Assembly (NCBI GenBank): GCA_910586995.1
Contig: CAJUKZ010000019.1
Span: 1 to 12,222, forward strand
DNA from: an uncultured Muribaculaceae bacterium
GTDB taxonomy: Bacteria > Bacteroidota > Bacteroidia > Bacteroidales > Muribaculaceae
DNA length: 12,222 bases
Reading direction: 5' to 3'
Positions 1 through 6,273 of the stretch are shown piece by piece. Each line of letters opens with the position of its first letter. The first letter of the stretch is position 1. Both the position numbers and the translations under genes were made by a program. The notes beneath the pieces were generated by a model, which did not search any database, had not been told where the DNA came from, and worked only from the letters and a program-made list of their open reading frames with translations.

Positions 1-25
1 ATTAAAATTTTAACACTTTTTCCTT

Positions 26-119
26 GCTCAGGTCCTAGATTTCCGGGTACACCGAAGCGAAGCGCAGGTGTGCCCGGTTGTCCGATGGAGATATCCGGTG
101 TCCGGCAGGACACCGATTA
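26..119 (+). repeat. Palindromic module a (forward, 5' hairpin degenerate)
   Basis: This is a forward copy of the hairpin-large hairpin-hairpin module. The large stem is 43-53 paired with 67-77 (CCGGGTACACC with GGTGTGCCCGG, one G-T pair). The distal small hairpin is 96-115 (CGGTGTCC, loop GGCA, GGACACCG) followed by GATT. The first small hairpin, expected at about 26-42, is degenerate. Confidence 0.75.
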
Positions 120-331
120 ACGGAACACTGGTACGGCGACAAAAGATCGTGGTGTAAATCGGCGTCCTAACGGACGCCACAGCGCGGGGGATGTCCCACC
201 GGGTACACCTCGCCCGTGGCTTGGTGTACCCGGTTACTGATTAATCAGTGTCCTAACGGACACTCCACCCGATGGTATGCGGACTGGGTCTGTGGCATAA
301 GTAGGACGCTTCCAGCAGTGGTACGCAAGCA
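43..331 (+). repeat. 289-bp direct repeat, copy 1
   Basis: Positions 43-331 recur at 498-786 with a constant offset of 455 bp. By eye there are about 17 substitutions and two compensating 1-nt indels, roughly 93% identity. The copy contains module a (mostly) and all of module b. Most differences fall in loops or preserve stem pairing (for example the pair change in the large stem at 654-690), which hints that the folded structure matters. Confidence 0.9.
157..264 (-). repeat. Palindromic module b (reverse)
   Basis: This is a complete copy in reverse orientation. It runs AATC, small hairpin 161-178 (GGCGTCC, TAAC, GGACGCC), large perfect 12-bp stem 198-209 with 223-234 (ACCGGGTACACC), then small hairpin 247-264 (AGTGTCC, TAAC, GGACACT). 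Its reverse complement aligns in element order and spacing with the forward copies at 468-573 and 12105-12210. Confidence 0.85.
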
Positions 332-384
332 CGGGATATGGAGGAGTCCGATGGATACTTCCAGCAGTGGTACACAAGCACGGG
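309..384 (+). repeat. Short direct repeats of ~27 bp
   Basis: The motif CTTCCAGCAGTGGTAC, followed by a variable base and CAAGCACGGG, occurs at 309-335 and 358-384. It occurs again, shortened by four bases at its right end, at 764-786 inside the second 289-bp copy. The 49-bp period between the first two indicates a local tandem duplication. No open frame or known binding site explains it. Confidence 0.7.
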
Positions 385-467
385 GGCTTCTCTCAGTAAT
401 ACACAAACCCATACAGAGGGAGGGTCGCATAACTCTTTCCCCAATGGTATGCAGGTCCATGCACCTG

Positions 468-573
468 GGCGTCCGCAGGACGCCGATTTAGCAGTAACCG
501 GGTACACCGAAGCGAAGTGTAGGTGTGCCCGGTAATCCGATGGAAATATCCGGTGTCCGGTAGGACATCGATT
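468..573 (+). repeat. Palindromic module c (forward)
   Basis: This is a complete forward copy: small hairpin 468-484 (GGCGTCC, GCA, GGACGCC), a GATTTAG spacer, large hairpin 497-533, then small hairpin 551-570 (one G-T pair) followed by GATT. The large loop is of the GAAGCGAAG type seen in module a, unlike the GCCACGGGC type of the other copies. Confidence 0.85.
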
Positions 574-786
574 AACGACACACAGGTACGGCTGACAAAA
601 GATCGTGGTGTAAATCGGCGTCCTGACGGACGCCACAGCGCGGAGGATGTCCCACCGGGCACACCTCGCCCGTGGCTCGGTGTACCCGGTTACTGATTAA
701 TCAGTGTCCTAACGGACACTCCACCCGATGGTATGCGGACTGGGGTGTGGCATCAGTAGGACGCTTCCAGCAGTGGTACGCAAGCA
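498..786 (+). repeat. 289-bp direct repeat, copy 2
   Basis: This is the second copy of the direct repeat at 43-331. It holds the large hairpin at 497-533, the small hairpins at 551-570, 617-634 and 703-720, and the large hairpin at 654-690. The two copies are separated by 166 bp that include a further small hairpin (468-484), so the larger unit looks like a segmental duplication of an alternating palindrome array. Confidence 0.9.
613..720 (-). repeat. Palindromic module d (reverse)
   Basis: This is a complete reverse copy, 108 bp like module b. It has small hairpin 617-634 (loop TGAC), large hairpin 654-665 with 679-690, and small hairpin 703-720 (loop TAAC). One stem base differs from module b (T to C), leaving a wobble-type pair. 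Confidence 0.85.
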
Positions 787-788
787 TG

Positions 789-814
789 AATCAGTGTCCT
801 AACGGACACTCCAC
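789..814 (-). repeat. Solitary small hairpin of the module family
   Basis: A perfect stem AGTGTCC / GGACACT with a TAAC loop at 793-810, in the same flanking context as the hairpins at 247-264 and 703-720 (ATC before, CCAC after). It is a module end without the rest of the module, 85 bp before the stop codon of the kinase gene. Confidence 0.8.
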
Positions 815-894
815 TGATTTTCGACTAAGCCATAAACATACCTTTGAATTTCTTGGCAAATAGGGATTTATCCACAAAACAAATTTCAAAGGGA

Positions 895-3057
895 CTATAT
901 CGCCGACGACGGAACACGGGCAACAGCGCGGACCCTGTACTTTCCGGTCTTAATGGGGTCACTAAAGCTGTAGCTACCCATATAAACGACATACGCAAGG
1001 GAAGGATTACTCTCACTCTCCGCGCTTGTCCAATACCACCACGCCGGATCTTTATCTCCGCCAAAAGCTGTTATCGCGGCATTGATAGCCTTACAGTCCG
1101 CAGACATCACCTCAGCTTGGCTCTTGGTTGGCAGACGGTTGCCATAGCGATAGCGGCTCATCGCCTCATCCCAGGTCATTTCTTTGCCACTGTCGTGCAG
1201 ATCGAGGATAAACCTCTCGCCGTTGCCTATGACTACCACACCTTTTTTAGTAAAGCGATTTTTGACATCGGCGGGGATTTTATTCCAGTTGGCCTGAGAG
1301 AAATAATAATACTTTCCATCAAGCACGCAGGCCAAAGCGAGATTCTCAAGGCGGCTGAGAGATGTAAAATCGCACTGCAACTTTTCCTTATCACCTGTCT
1401 GCGAAAGTGTCGTTTCGGCCTCAGAAGAACTGCCTACAATAGGAGAAACAGCGCGAACTTTGTATGTAGTAGCCTTATTGTAGCTATATATCGTTCCGCT
1501 ATCCATTCCTACAAGCCAAGCATAAGACGAATCGTATTCGGCACTTGTCCAATACCACCATTCCTTATTTCCTCCAAAAGCCAGAATTGCAGCATTTACG
1601 GCCACACGATCGGCAGCCATTGCTTCTGCTTGGCTCTTGGTTGGCAGACGGTTGCCATAACGTTTCATAGCCTCATTCCATGTCATGGCTTTTCCACTAT
1701 CCTCCAGGTCAAGAATAAATTGTTCTCCCTTGTTGGCTATCACAACTCCTTTTTTCTCGAATTTACTCTTTATATTTGATGGGATTTTGCTCCAGTTTGC
1801 CTGAGAAAAATAATAATACTTTCCATTGAGAACACAAGCTAAAGAAAGATGTTCAAGACTGCTCAATGACTCAAAATCATAATGTATTAGCTTTTCAGTA
1901 TACAGAGTATCTACTATGCCCTGAATATCTTGCTTATCCTCACCACCTCTACAGCTTCGTAGGCAGAAGAATGTAACTATAGCCACAAGTAGAGCAATCC
2001 CCAAAGCCACGCTCATCTTCATTCCTTTGGCGTTAGTTTGTGTGCACTCATCTGCTATAACATCTGTAGCTTCTACGAATGAATCTACTTTCTGAGGCGG
2101 CTCATCGCTACCGCCATCTCCTCCATCGGCAGGAGGAAGTTCGCCGCCGAGTTGATGAAGCATTTCGCTGATGCTCTGCGTGCGGTCAGCGTCGTTCTTT
2201 GCCATTGCGCCGAGTATGGCCTGGCGCATGCCCTCTGATACGTTTGCGGGTATGGCTTCCTCGATATCGGCGCGGGTGATGCGATTGGCCACTACAGGTG
2301 TTGTTCCGCTGAGGCAGAAAAGCATCGTCGCGCCGAGAGAATATATGTCGGCTGTGGGTGAGAATGAGGTTATGCCCACATATTGCTCCACGGGCGAGTA
2401 GCCGGCCGAACAGCCAAGGGTATTAATCGTGGATGTGGGCGCGCCGTCCACGTCGTAGTGCTTGGCAAGGCCGAAGTCGATCAGCACCGGACGCAGCGAG
2501 CCGTCCTTGCGGCGGGTAATCATTATGTTAACCGGCTTGATGTCAAGGTGCGTTAGGTGTGCCTTATGGAGCGCGCCCACGGCTTCGATGATAGGGAGCA
2601 TGATGCGGCGTGTCTGCTCCTCGGAGAGCGGGCCTCCATTAGCTCGCACAAAGCGCTGCAGCGACTCGCCCTCGAGGTATTCCATGATGTAATAGGCAGT
2701 GTTGTTTGCCTCGAATACCTCGTTGACCCTCACTATATTAGGATGACTCACGCCAACTTTCTGCAGGCGGCGCGCCTCGGAAATAAAGTCTTTCAGGCTG
2801 CCCTCGACCTGCTTGCTCACCGGACGCGAATACACCACACGCGTGTCCTGACGGTCGCAGAGCGAGTTGATGAAATGCTCCTTGATGGCGAAGAACGTAT
2901 CGATCTCGATATTCTGAACCATGACAGTTGCCGACGCACGGTAAGTGATGCCGAAGCCCCCGGCGCCTATGGCCTTGTCGATGATATAGGTATTCTGCGG
3001 ACTGGAAAGCCGTGTGCCTGACGGAAGCGCCGCCTCGCTGATGCGTGTTTCGTCCAT
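895..3057 (-). CDS. Membrane Ser/Thr protein kinase with two extracytoplasmic DUF1566-like repeats
   Basis: A 720-residue Hanks-type kinase fused to a sensor region. The kinase domain (about 22-305) shows the glycine-rich loop GAGGFGITY at 31-39, the ATP lysine K59 (FAIKEH), the catalytic loop HLDIKPVN at 170-177 (HLD in place of HRD, D172 and N177 kept), DFG at 194-196 and a GYSPVEQ activation-segment end at 219-225. All residues needed for catalysis are present. A linker rich in Gly, Asp and Pro leads to one membrane helix at about 348-365. Two repeats of ~150 residues follow (394-540, genomic 1438-1878; 563-713, genomic 919-1371), each ending in the pattern YWTSAE...K...VRAV known from DUF1566 / Fib_succ_major domains with a C-type-lectin-like fold. 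The likely role is transmembrane signalling: outside ligand sensing, cytoplasmic phosphorylation. Ligand and substrates are unknown. The next gene upstream carries two more copies of the repeat and the same promoter. Confidence 0.9.
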   Translation of the reverse strand: MDETRISEAALPSGTRLSSPQNTYIIDKAIGAGGFGITYRASATVMVQNIEIDTFFAIKEHFINSLCDRQDTRVVYSRPVSKQVEGSLKDFISEARRLQKVGVSHPNIVRVNEVFEANNTAYYIMEYLEGESLQRFVRANGGPLSEEQTRRIMLPIIEAVGALHKAHLTHLDIKPVNIMITRRKDGSLRPVLIDFGLAKHYDVDGAPTSTINTLGCSAGYSPVEQYVGITSFSPTADIYSLGATMLFCLSGTTPVVANRITRADIEEAIPANVSEGMRQAILGAMAKNDADRTQSISEMLHQLGGELPPADGGDGGSDEPPQKVDSFVEATDVIADECTQTNAKGMKMSVALGIALLVAIVTFFCLRSCRGGEDKQDIQGIVDTLYTEKLIHYDFESLSSLEHLSLACVLNGKYYYFSQANWSKIPSNIKSKFEKKGVVIANKGEQFILDLEDSGKAMTWNEAMKRYGNRLPTKSQAEAMAADRVAVNAAILAFGGNKEWWYWTSAEYDSSYAWLVGMDSGTIYSYNKATTYKVRAVSPIVGSSSEAETTLSQTGDKEKLQCDFTSLSRLENLALACVLDGKYYYFSQANWNKIPADVKNRFTKKGVVVIGNGERFILDLHDSGKEMTWDEAMSRYRYGNRLPTKSQAEVMSADCKAINAAITAFGGDKDPAWWYWTSAESESNPSLAYVVYMGSYSFSDPIKTGKYRVRAVARVPSSAI

Positions 3058-3149
3058 TGTGATGATGTGTGTGTATTGGAAATGTGTTACAGTGTGTCGG
3101 TTTACATGGCAAAGATACGATTAAGTTGAGGCAATGCCAAATTTATTTG
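3050..3149 (-). repeat. Duplicated promoter/leader block, copy 1
   Basis: About 100 bp that recur almost identically at 4257-4354. The block covers the first codons of the kinase (MDET), the leader, the promoter and the region up to the stop codon of the paralog. Only a few substitutions and a 2-bp length change in a GT run separate the copies. Confidence 0.9.
3110..3140 (-). promoter_or_regulatory. Predicted Bacteroidetes promoter of the kinase gene
   Basis: On the minus strand TTTGG (3142-3138) is followed after 20 nt by TATCTTTG (3117-3110), a full match to the -7 element TAnnTTTG. The predicted start gives a leader of about 45-50 nt before the ATG at 3057. The element abuts the stop codon of the paralog (3143-3145), so kinase transcription begins immediately past that gene. 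The same promoter occurs before the paralog. Confidence 0.65.
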
Positions 3150-4264
3150 TGCTGAGCCTCATCAGGAATAGTAAACACTGCACGGACTCTGAGCGTATAT
3201 GTCTTGTCGTATTTATAGAAGTCAAGGTTTCCTAAAATAAAAATGCTCCATGCGCAGGAAACATCACGTTCATATTCGGTTCTTGTCCAAAAAGCCCACC
3301 CAAAATCTTTATCCCCTCCAAAAGCTGTTATCGCAGCATTGATAGCCTCGGGATTCGCAGCCATCGCATAACCTTGGCTCAAGGTTGGCAGACGTTCGCC
3401 GTAACGGCTAATTGCTTCATCCCATGTCAGTCCTTCCCCATTGTCATGCAGGTCAAGTATAAATTTCTCTCCGTTGCCAATGACTACAATTCCTTTTTTT
3501 GTAAAGTGGCTTCTGACATCGACCGGGATGTTATTCCAGTTATATCGCGAGAAATAATAATACTCACCATCAAGCTCACAGGCCAAAGCAAGATGCTCCA
3601 ACTGACTCAATGACGCAAAATCGAACTGCGAAAGTTCCGTTTTTGCCACTGGAGAATCGTCTGCTATAGGAGACACCGCACGAACCCTGACGATATATGC
3701 CTTATCGTTCTCGTAGACATCGCCGTAAGACATAATAACAATCCACGCGATGGAAGAATTATATTCACACTCCGTTTTTGTCCAATACCACTCCGGATCC
3801 TTATCCCCTCCAAAGGCTGATATCGCAGCATTGATAGCATCATAATCCGCAGCCATCGCCTCGCCCTGGCTCAAGGTTGGCAGACGTTCGCCGTAACGGC
3901 TCATAGCTTCATCCCATGTCAGTTCTTCCCCATTGTCATGCAGGTCAAGTATAAATTTCTCTCCATTGCCAATGACTACCACTCCCTTTTTGGTAAAGCG
4001 GCTTCTGACATCGGCCGGGATGTTATTCCAGTTATATCGCGAGAAATAATAATACTCACCGTCAAGCTCACAGGCCAAAGCAAGATGCTCCAACCGGCTC
4101 AGTGACGCGAAATCGAACTCTCCGTCCTGAAACTGCGTATTCCCGGATTCTGCATAGGAGGCAAATGCAGGAACGATCGCTATCAGCAGCAATGCCATAA
4201 CAGCCAGAACGGTTTTTATTGTTTTATATTTCGTGTGGTCAGAATGTTTTTCAGTCTCGTCCAT
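3143..4264 (-). CDS. Kinase-less paralog: exported protein with two DUF1566-like repeats
   Basis: A 373-residue protein. A short charged N-terminus starting MDET, as in the kinase, precedes a hydrophobic segment at about 18-36 ending in AFAS. This is either a signal peptide or a membrane anchor with the rest outside the cytoplasm. Two repeats follow (51-200, genomic 3665-4114; 215-366, genomic 3167-3622) that are nearly identical to each other over their first ~95 residues and closely match the two sensor repeats of the neighbouring kinase. The shared core includes DFASLS, LACELDG, YYYFS, KKG, GEKFILDLHD, LTWDEA and RLPT. The last ~45 residues of each repeat differ strongly. No kinase or enzymatic motif is present. 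It probably arose by duplication of promoter, start and sensor repeats with the kinase domain lost or never copied. It could act as a co-receptor, competitor or ligand-binding partner of the kinase (inference). Confidence 0.85.
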   Translation of the reverse strand: MDETEKHSDHTKYKTIKTVLAVMALLLIAIVPAFASYAESGNTQFQDGEFDFASLSRLEHLALACELDGEYYYFSRYNWNNIPADVRSRFTKKGVVVIGNGEKFILDLHDNGEELTWDEAMSRYGERLPTLSQGEAMAADYDAINAAISAFGGDKDPEWYWTKTECEYNSSIAWIVIMSYGDVYENDKAYIVRVRAVSPIADDSPVAKTELSQFDFASLSQLEHLALACELDGEYYYFSRYNWNNIPVDVRSHFTKKGIVVIGNGEKFILDLHDNGEGLTWDEAISRYGERLPTLSQGYAMAANPEAINAAITAFGGDKDFGWAFWTRTEYERDVSCAWSIFILGNLDFYKYDKTYTLRVRAVFTIPDEAQHK

Positions 4265-4354
4265 TGTGTTGATGTGTGTATTGGAAATGTGTTGCAGTGT
4301 GTCGGTTTACATGGCAAAGATACGATTAAGTTGAGGCAATGCCAAATTTATTTG
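4257..4354 (-). repeat. Duplicated promoter/leader block, copy 2
   Basis: This is the second copy of the block at 3050-3149, upstream of the kinase-less paralog. The homology begins in the fourth codon (MDET) and ends at 4354. The unit 3050-4256 (promoter plus one gene, ~1.2 kb) therefore has the shape of a tandem duplication. Confidence 0.9.
4315..4345 (-). promoter_or_regulatory. Predicted promoter of the kinase-less paralog
   Basis: On the minus strand TTTGG (4347-4343) and TATCTTTG (4322-4315) are separated by 20 nt, identical to the promoter of the kinase gene. An imperfect inverted repeat, AATGCC (4338-4343) and GGCATT (4355-4360), overlaps the upstream element. It could be an operator, but its right arm lies outside the duplicated block and so is absent from the kinase promoter. 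Confidence 0.65.
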
Positions 4355-4445
4355 GGCATTATATGAAGGTGTAGCCCACGACAGCGAATTTTGCCTCGCT
4401 GGAAAAATTACATGCCACAATGCCAAAATACCCGCATAATTGTTG

Positions 4446-4481
4446 TACATTTGTACTATATTGCATCTTCATGCAATATAG
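4446..4481 (+). promoter_or_regulatory. Helicase promoter -7 element and 5'-terminal mRNA hairpin
   Basis: TACATTTG at 4446-4453 fits the Bacteroidetes -7 element TAnnTTTG. No good TTG was found at the usual distance upstream. Directly behind it lies a perfect 11-bp inverted repeat, CTATATTGCAT (4456-4466) and ATGCAATATAG (4471-4481), with a CTTC loop. If transcription starts near 4457-4461, the mRNA begins with this hairpin. It could protect the 5' end or regulate translation; as DNA it could also be an operator. Confidence 0.5.
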
Positions 4482-4496
4482 CATGATTTTGCATAC

Positions 4497-4518
4497 GTGT
4501 CCCGCCACGGCAGGACAC
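4497..4518 (+). repeat. Second hairpin in the helicase leader, arms like the module family
   Basis: GTGTCC (4497-4502) pairs with GGACAC (4513-4518) around a 10-nt loop, 20 nt before the helicase start codon. The arms equal those of the small hairpins at both window ends, and the loop contains GCCACGG, as in the large hairpins at 198-234 and 654-690. The resemblance may be chance, given the short length. Confidence 0.45.
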
Positions 4519-4538
4519 ACAAATTTAATTTTATATAT

Positions 4539-6260
4539 ATGAGTTTTGAAGATTTAGGCGTACGCGCCGATTTGAGGAAAGCTGTAGAGGAAATGGGGTT
4601 TGAAAACCCAATGCCTATACAGGAGAAAGTAATTCCGGTATTGCTTGGCGAAGGTGGCCGCGACGTTGTGGCACTGGCACAGACAGGCACTGGCAAAACT
4701 GCAGCTTTCGGACTACCTGTGATTCAACGAACCGATACAGCGATGCGCGGCACTCAGGCGCTGGTGATAGCGCCTACCCGCGAACTGTGTCTCCAGATAG
4801 CCGGCGACCTGGCCGACTTTTCCAAGTATACAGACAATCTTTCGGTGCTGCCGGTCTACGGCGGTTCGAGCATAGAGAGTCAGATACGCGCGTTGCGCAA
4901 AGGCGGAGTGCAGATAATAGTGGCTACACCTGGACGTCTGATCGACCTGATCAACCGCGGAGTGGTGAATCTCTCGGATGTGCGCACCGTAGTGCTCGAC
5001 GAGGCCGACGAGATGCTCAACATGGGCTTTATCGACGACATCAACCAGATTCTTGACCATGTGCCTGCCGACCGACGCATGCTTATGTTCTCGGCCACAA
5101 TGCCCCCGGAAGTGGCTAAGATAGCCAAGCGTTTTATGAACAACCCTGAGGAGGTTGTAGTGGGTACGCGCAACGAAGGCGCTGAAAACGTGCGCCATAT
5201 CTACTATATGGTGAACGCCCGCGATAAATATCTCGCACTCAAGCGCATAGTAGACAACACGCCCGACATCTACGCCATCATATTCTGCCGCACACGCCGC
5301 GACACGCAGGAGATAGCCGACAAGCTGATTTCCGACGGATACAACGCCGAGGCTCTGCATGGCGACCTCTCGCAGCAGCAGCGCGACACGGTGATGAAAA
5401 AATTCCGCGACCGCGTGACCCGCATACTCGTGGCTACTGACGTGGCCGCACGCGGACTTGATGTGGACAGCCTTACGCATGTGATCAACTATGGTCTGCC
5501 CGACGATACAGCCGTCTACACCCACCGCTCAGGACGTACCGGCCGCGCCGGAAAGACAGGTGTGTCTGTGGCTATAATCCATTCGCGTGAGAAAGGCAAA
5601 CTGCGCGACATAGAGCGCATCATAGGCAAGAAGTTCGAGCGCATGGAAGTGCCGACTCCTGAACATATAATCGAAAAGCAGCTCTACAACCTGGCCGACA
5701 GACTGGAACGTGTGGAGGTGGACGACGAGCAGATAGATAAGTATTTCCACGGCGTGTCGCGCAAACTCAGCTGGCTGTCGAACGACGATCTGCTAAAGCG
5801 TGTGCTTTCGCTCGAATTCAACCGACTGCTCGAATATTACAAGGATGCACCCAAGATCGACTTCATAGACGAAAAATCCGACCGAAAGGGACGCAAGGGT
5901 GAGAAATCAGACCGCACGAAGCCCAAGAACGACAAAGAGAAAGACCGCCGTACAGCAGACCGCGGCATGGCGCGTATCTACGTGAACGTAGGCAAGGCCG
6001 ACGGCTTCTTCGCCGGAAACCTGATCGAACTGCTGAACCGCAATATCCCGGGCAACCGCGTGGACGTTGGACGCATAGACCTGCTGCCTACATACTCGCT
6101 GTTCGACGTCCGCAAAGCCGACGCAAGCCGGGTGGTGAATACCCTGCGTGGAAGCGAATTTATGGGAAAGCACCTGTTCAGCGAGATAGCCAATACGGAA
6201 AAAGACTATGCCCGCGCATCCGAACGCAAGTCTAAAAAACCGAAAAAGACAATCAGATAA
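4539..6260 (+). CDS. DEAD-box ATP-dependent RNA helicase with DbpA-type RNA-binding domain
   Basis: A 573-residue cytoplasmic RNA helicase of the CsdA/DeaD-DbpA type, expected to unwind short RNA duplexes in ribosome assembly or mRNA turnover, often in the cold. All core motifs are visible: Q motif ending PMPIQ (24-28), Walker A AQTGTGKT (47-54), PTREL (79-83), GG (108-109), TPGR (130-133), DEAD (154-157), SAT (185-187), motif V ATDVAARGLD (299-308) and motif VI HRSGRTGRAG (329-338). A very basic linker (about 445-475) leads to a DbpA-like RNA-binding domain at about 478-540 (ARIYVNVGKADG... through VGRIDLLPTYSLFDV), then a Lys/Arg-rich tail. The start at MSFEDLG fits the family; an in-frame ATG at 4497 would add 14 residues encoded by the leader hairpin and is unlikely. 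First gene of a plus-strand cluster, 13 nt before the next. The exact orthology (deaD, csdA or dbpA) cannot be settled by eye. Confidence 0.95.
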   Translation: MSFEDLGVRADLRKAVEEMGFENPMPIQEKVIPVLLGEGGRDVVALAQTGTGKTAAFGLPVIQRTDTAMRGTQALVIAPTRELCLQIAGDLADFSKYTDNLSVLPVYGGSSIESQIRALRKGGVQIIVATPGRLIDLINRGVVNLSDVRTVVLDEADEMLNMGFIDDINQILDHVPADRRMLMFSATMPPEVAKIAKRFMNNPEEVVVGTRNEGAENVRHIYYMVNARDKYLALKRIVDNTPDIYAIIFCRTRRDTQEIADKLISDGYNAEALHGDLSQQQRDTVMKKFRDRVTRILVATDVAARGLDVDSLTHVINYGLPDDTAVYTHRSGRTGRAGKTGVSVAIIHSREKGKLRDIERIIGKKFERMEVPTPEHIIEKQLYNLADRLERVEVDDEQIDKYFHGVSRKLSWLSNDDLLKRVLSLEFNRLLEYYKDAPKIDFIDEKSDRKGRKGEKSDRTKPKNDKEKDRRTADRGMARIYVNVGKADGFFAGNLIELLNRNIPGNRVDVGRIDLLPTYSLFDVRKADASRVVNTLRGSEFMGKHLFSEIANTEKDYARASERKSKKPKKTIR

Positions 6261-6273
6261 AATCCTGATCCAT

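Larger units (their letters stand above)
1..894. other. Non-coding repeat-rich region downstream of the kinase gene
   Basis: No credible gene is present. Short open frames exist on both strands, but they run through palindromes and direct repeats and share no protein-like features. The region holds four copies of a three-hairpin module in alternating orientation, a solitary hairpin at 793-810, a 289-bp direct repeat and three copies of a ~25-bp motif, each listed separately. It lies just past the stop codon of the minus-strand kinase gene, so any transcript reading through that gene would contain these structures. Function unknown. Confidence 0.8.

Noticed and set aside
26..814. Regular repeats considered as a CRISPR array
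   Set aside because: The units are far longer than CRISPR repeats, alternate in orientation, have no unique spacers of constant length, and no cas gene is nearby.
216..863. Several short open frames in the repeat array
   Set aside because: They cross hairpins, are duplicated with the 289-bp repeat and overlap on both strands. Their sequence is explained by the palindromes, not by coding constraint.
868..876. TTATCCACA, a perfect DnaA-box consensus
   Set aside because: It is a single occurrence without a cluster of boxes or an AT-rich unwinding element. One chance match in 12 kb is not surprising, so no origin is called.
841..892. CCTTTGAA / TTCAAAGG inverted repeat after the kinase stop codon as a terminator
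   Set aside because: An 8-bp AT-rich stem with a 36-nt loop and no T tract is too weak to call.
844..1779. A 311-codon plus-strand open frame opposite the kinase gene
   Set aside because: It lies antisense to the two sensor repeats, repeats itself with their period and has no recognisable motif. The minus-strand frame contains a complete kinase and sensor repeats, so this is a shadow.
4713..5525. A 270-codon minus-strand frame opposite the helicase
   Set aside because: The plus strand encodes every DEAD-box motif. The antisense product is His/Val-rich without domain features, as expected for the complement of biased codons.
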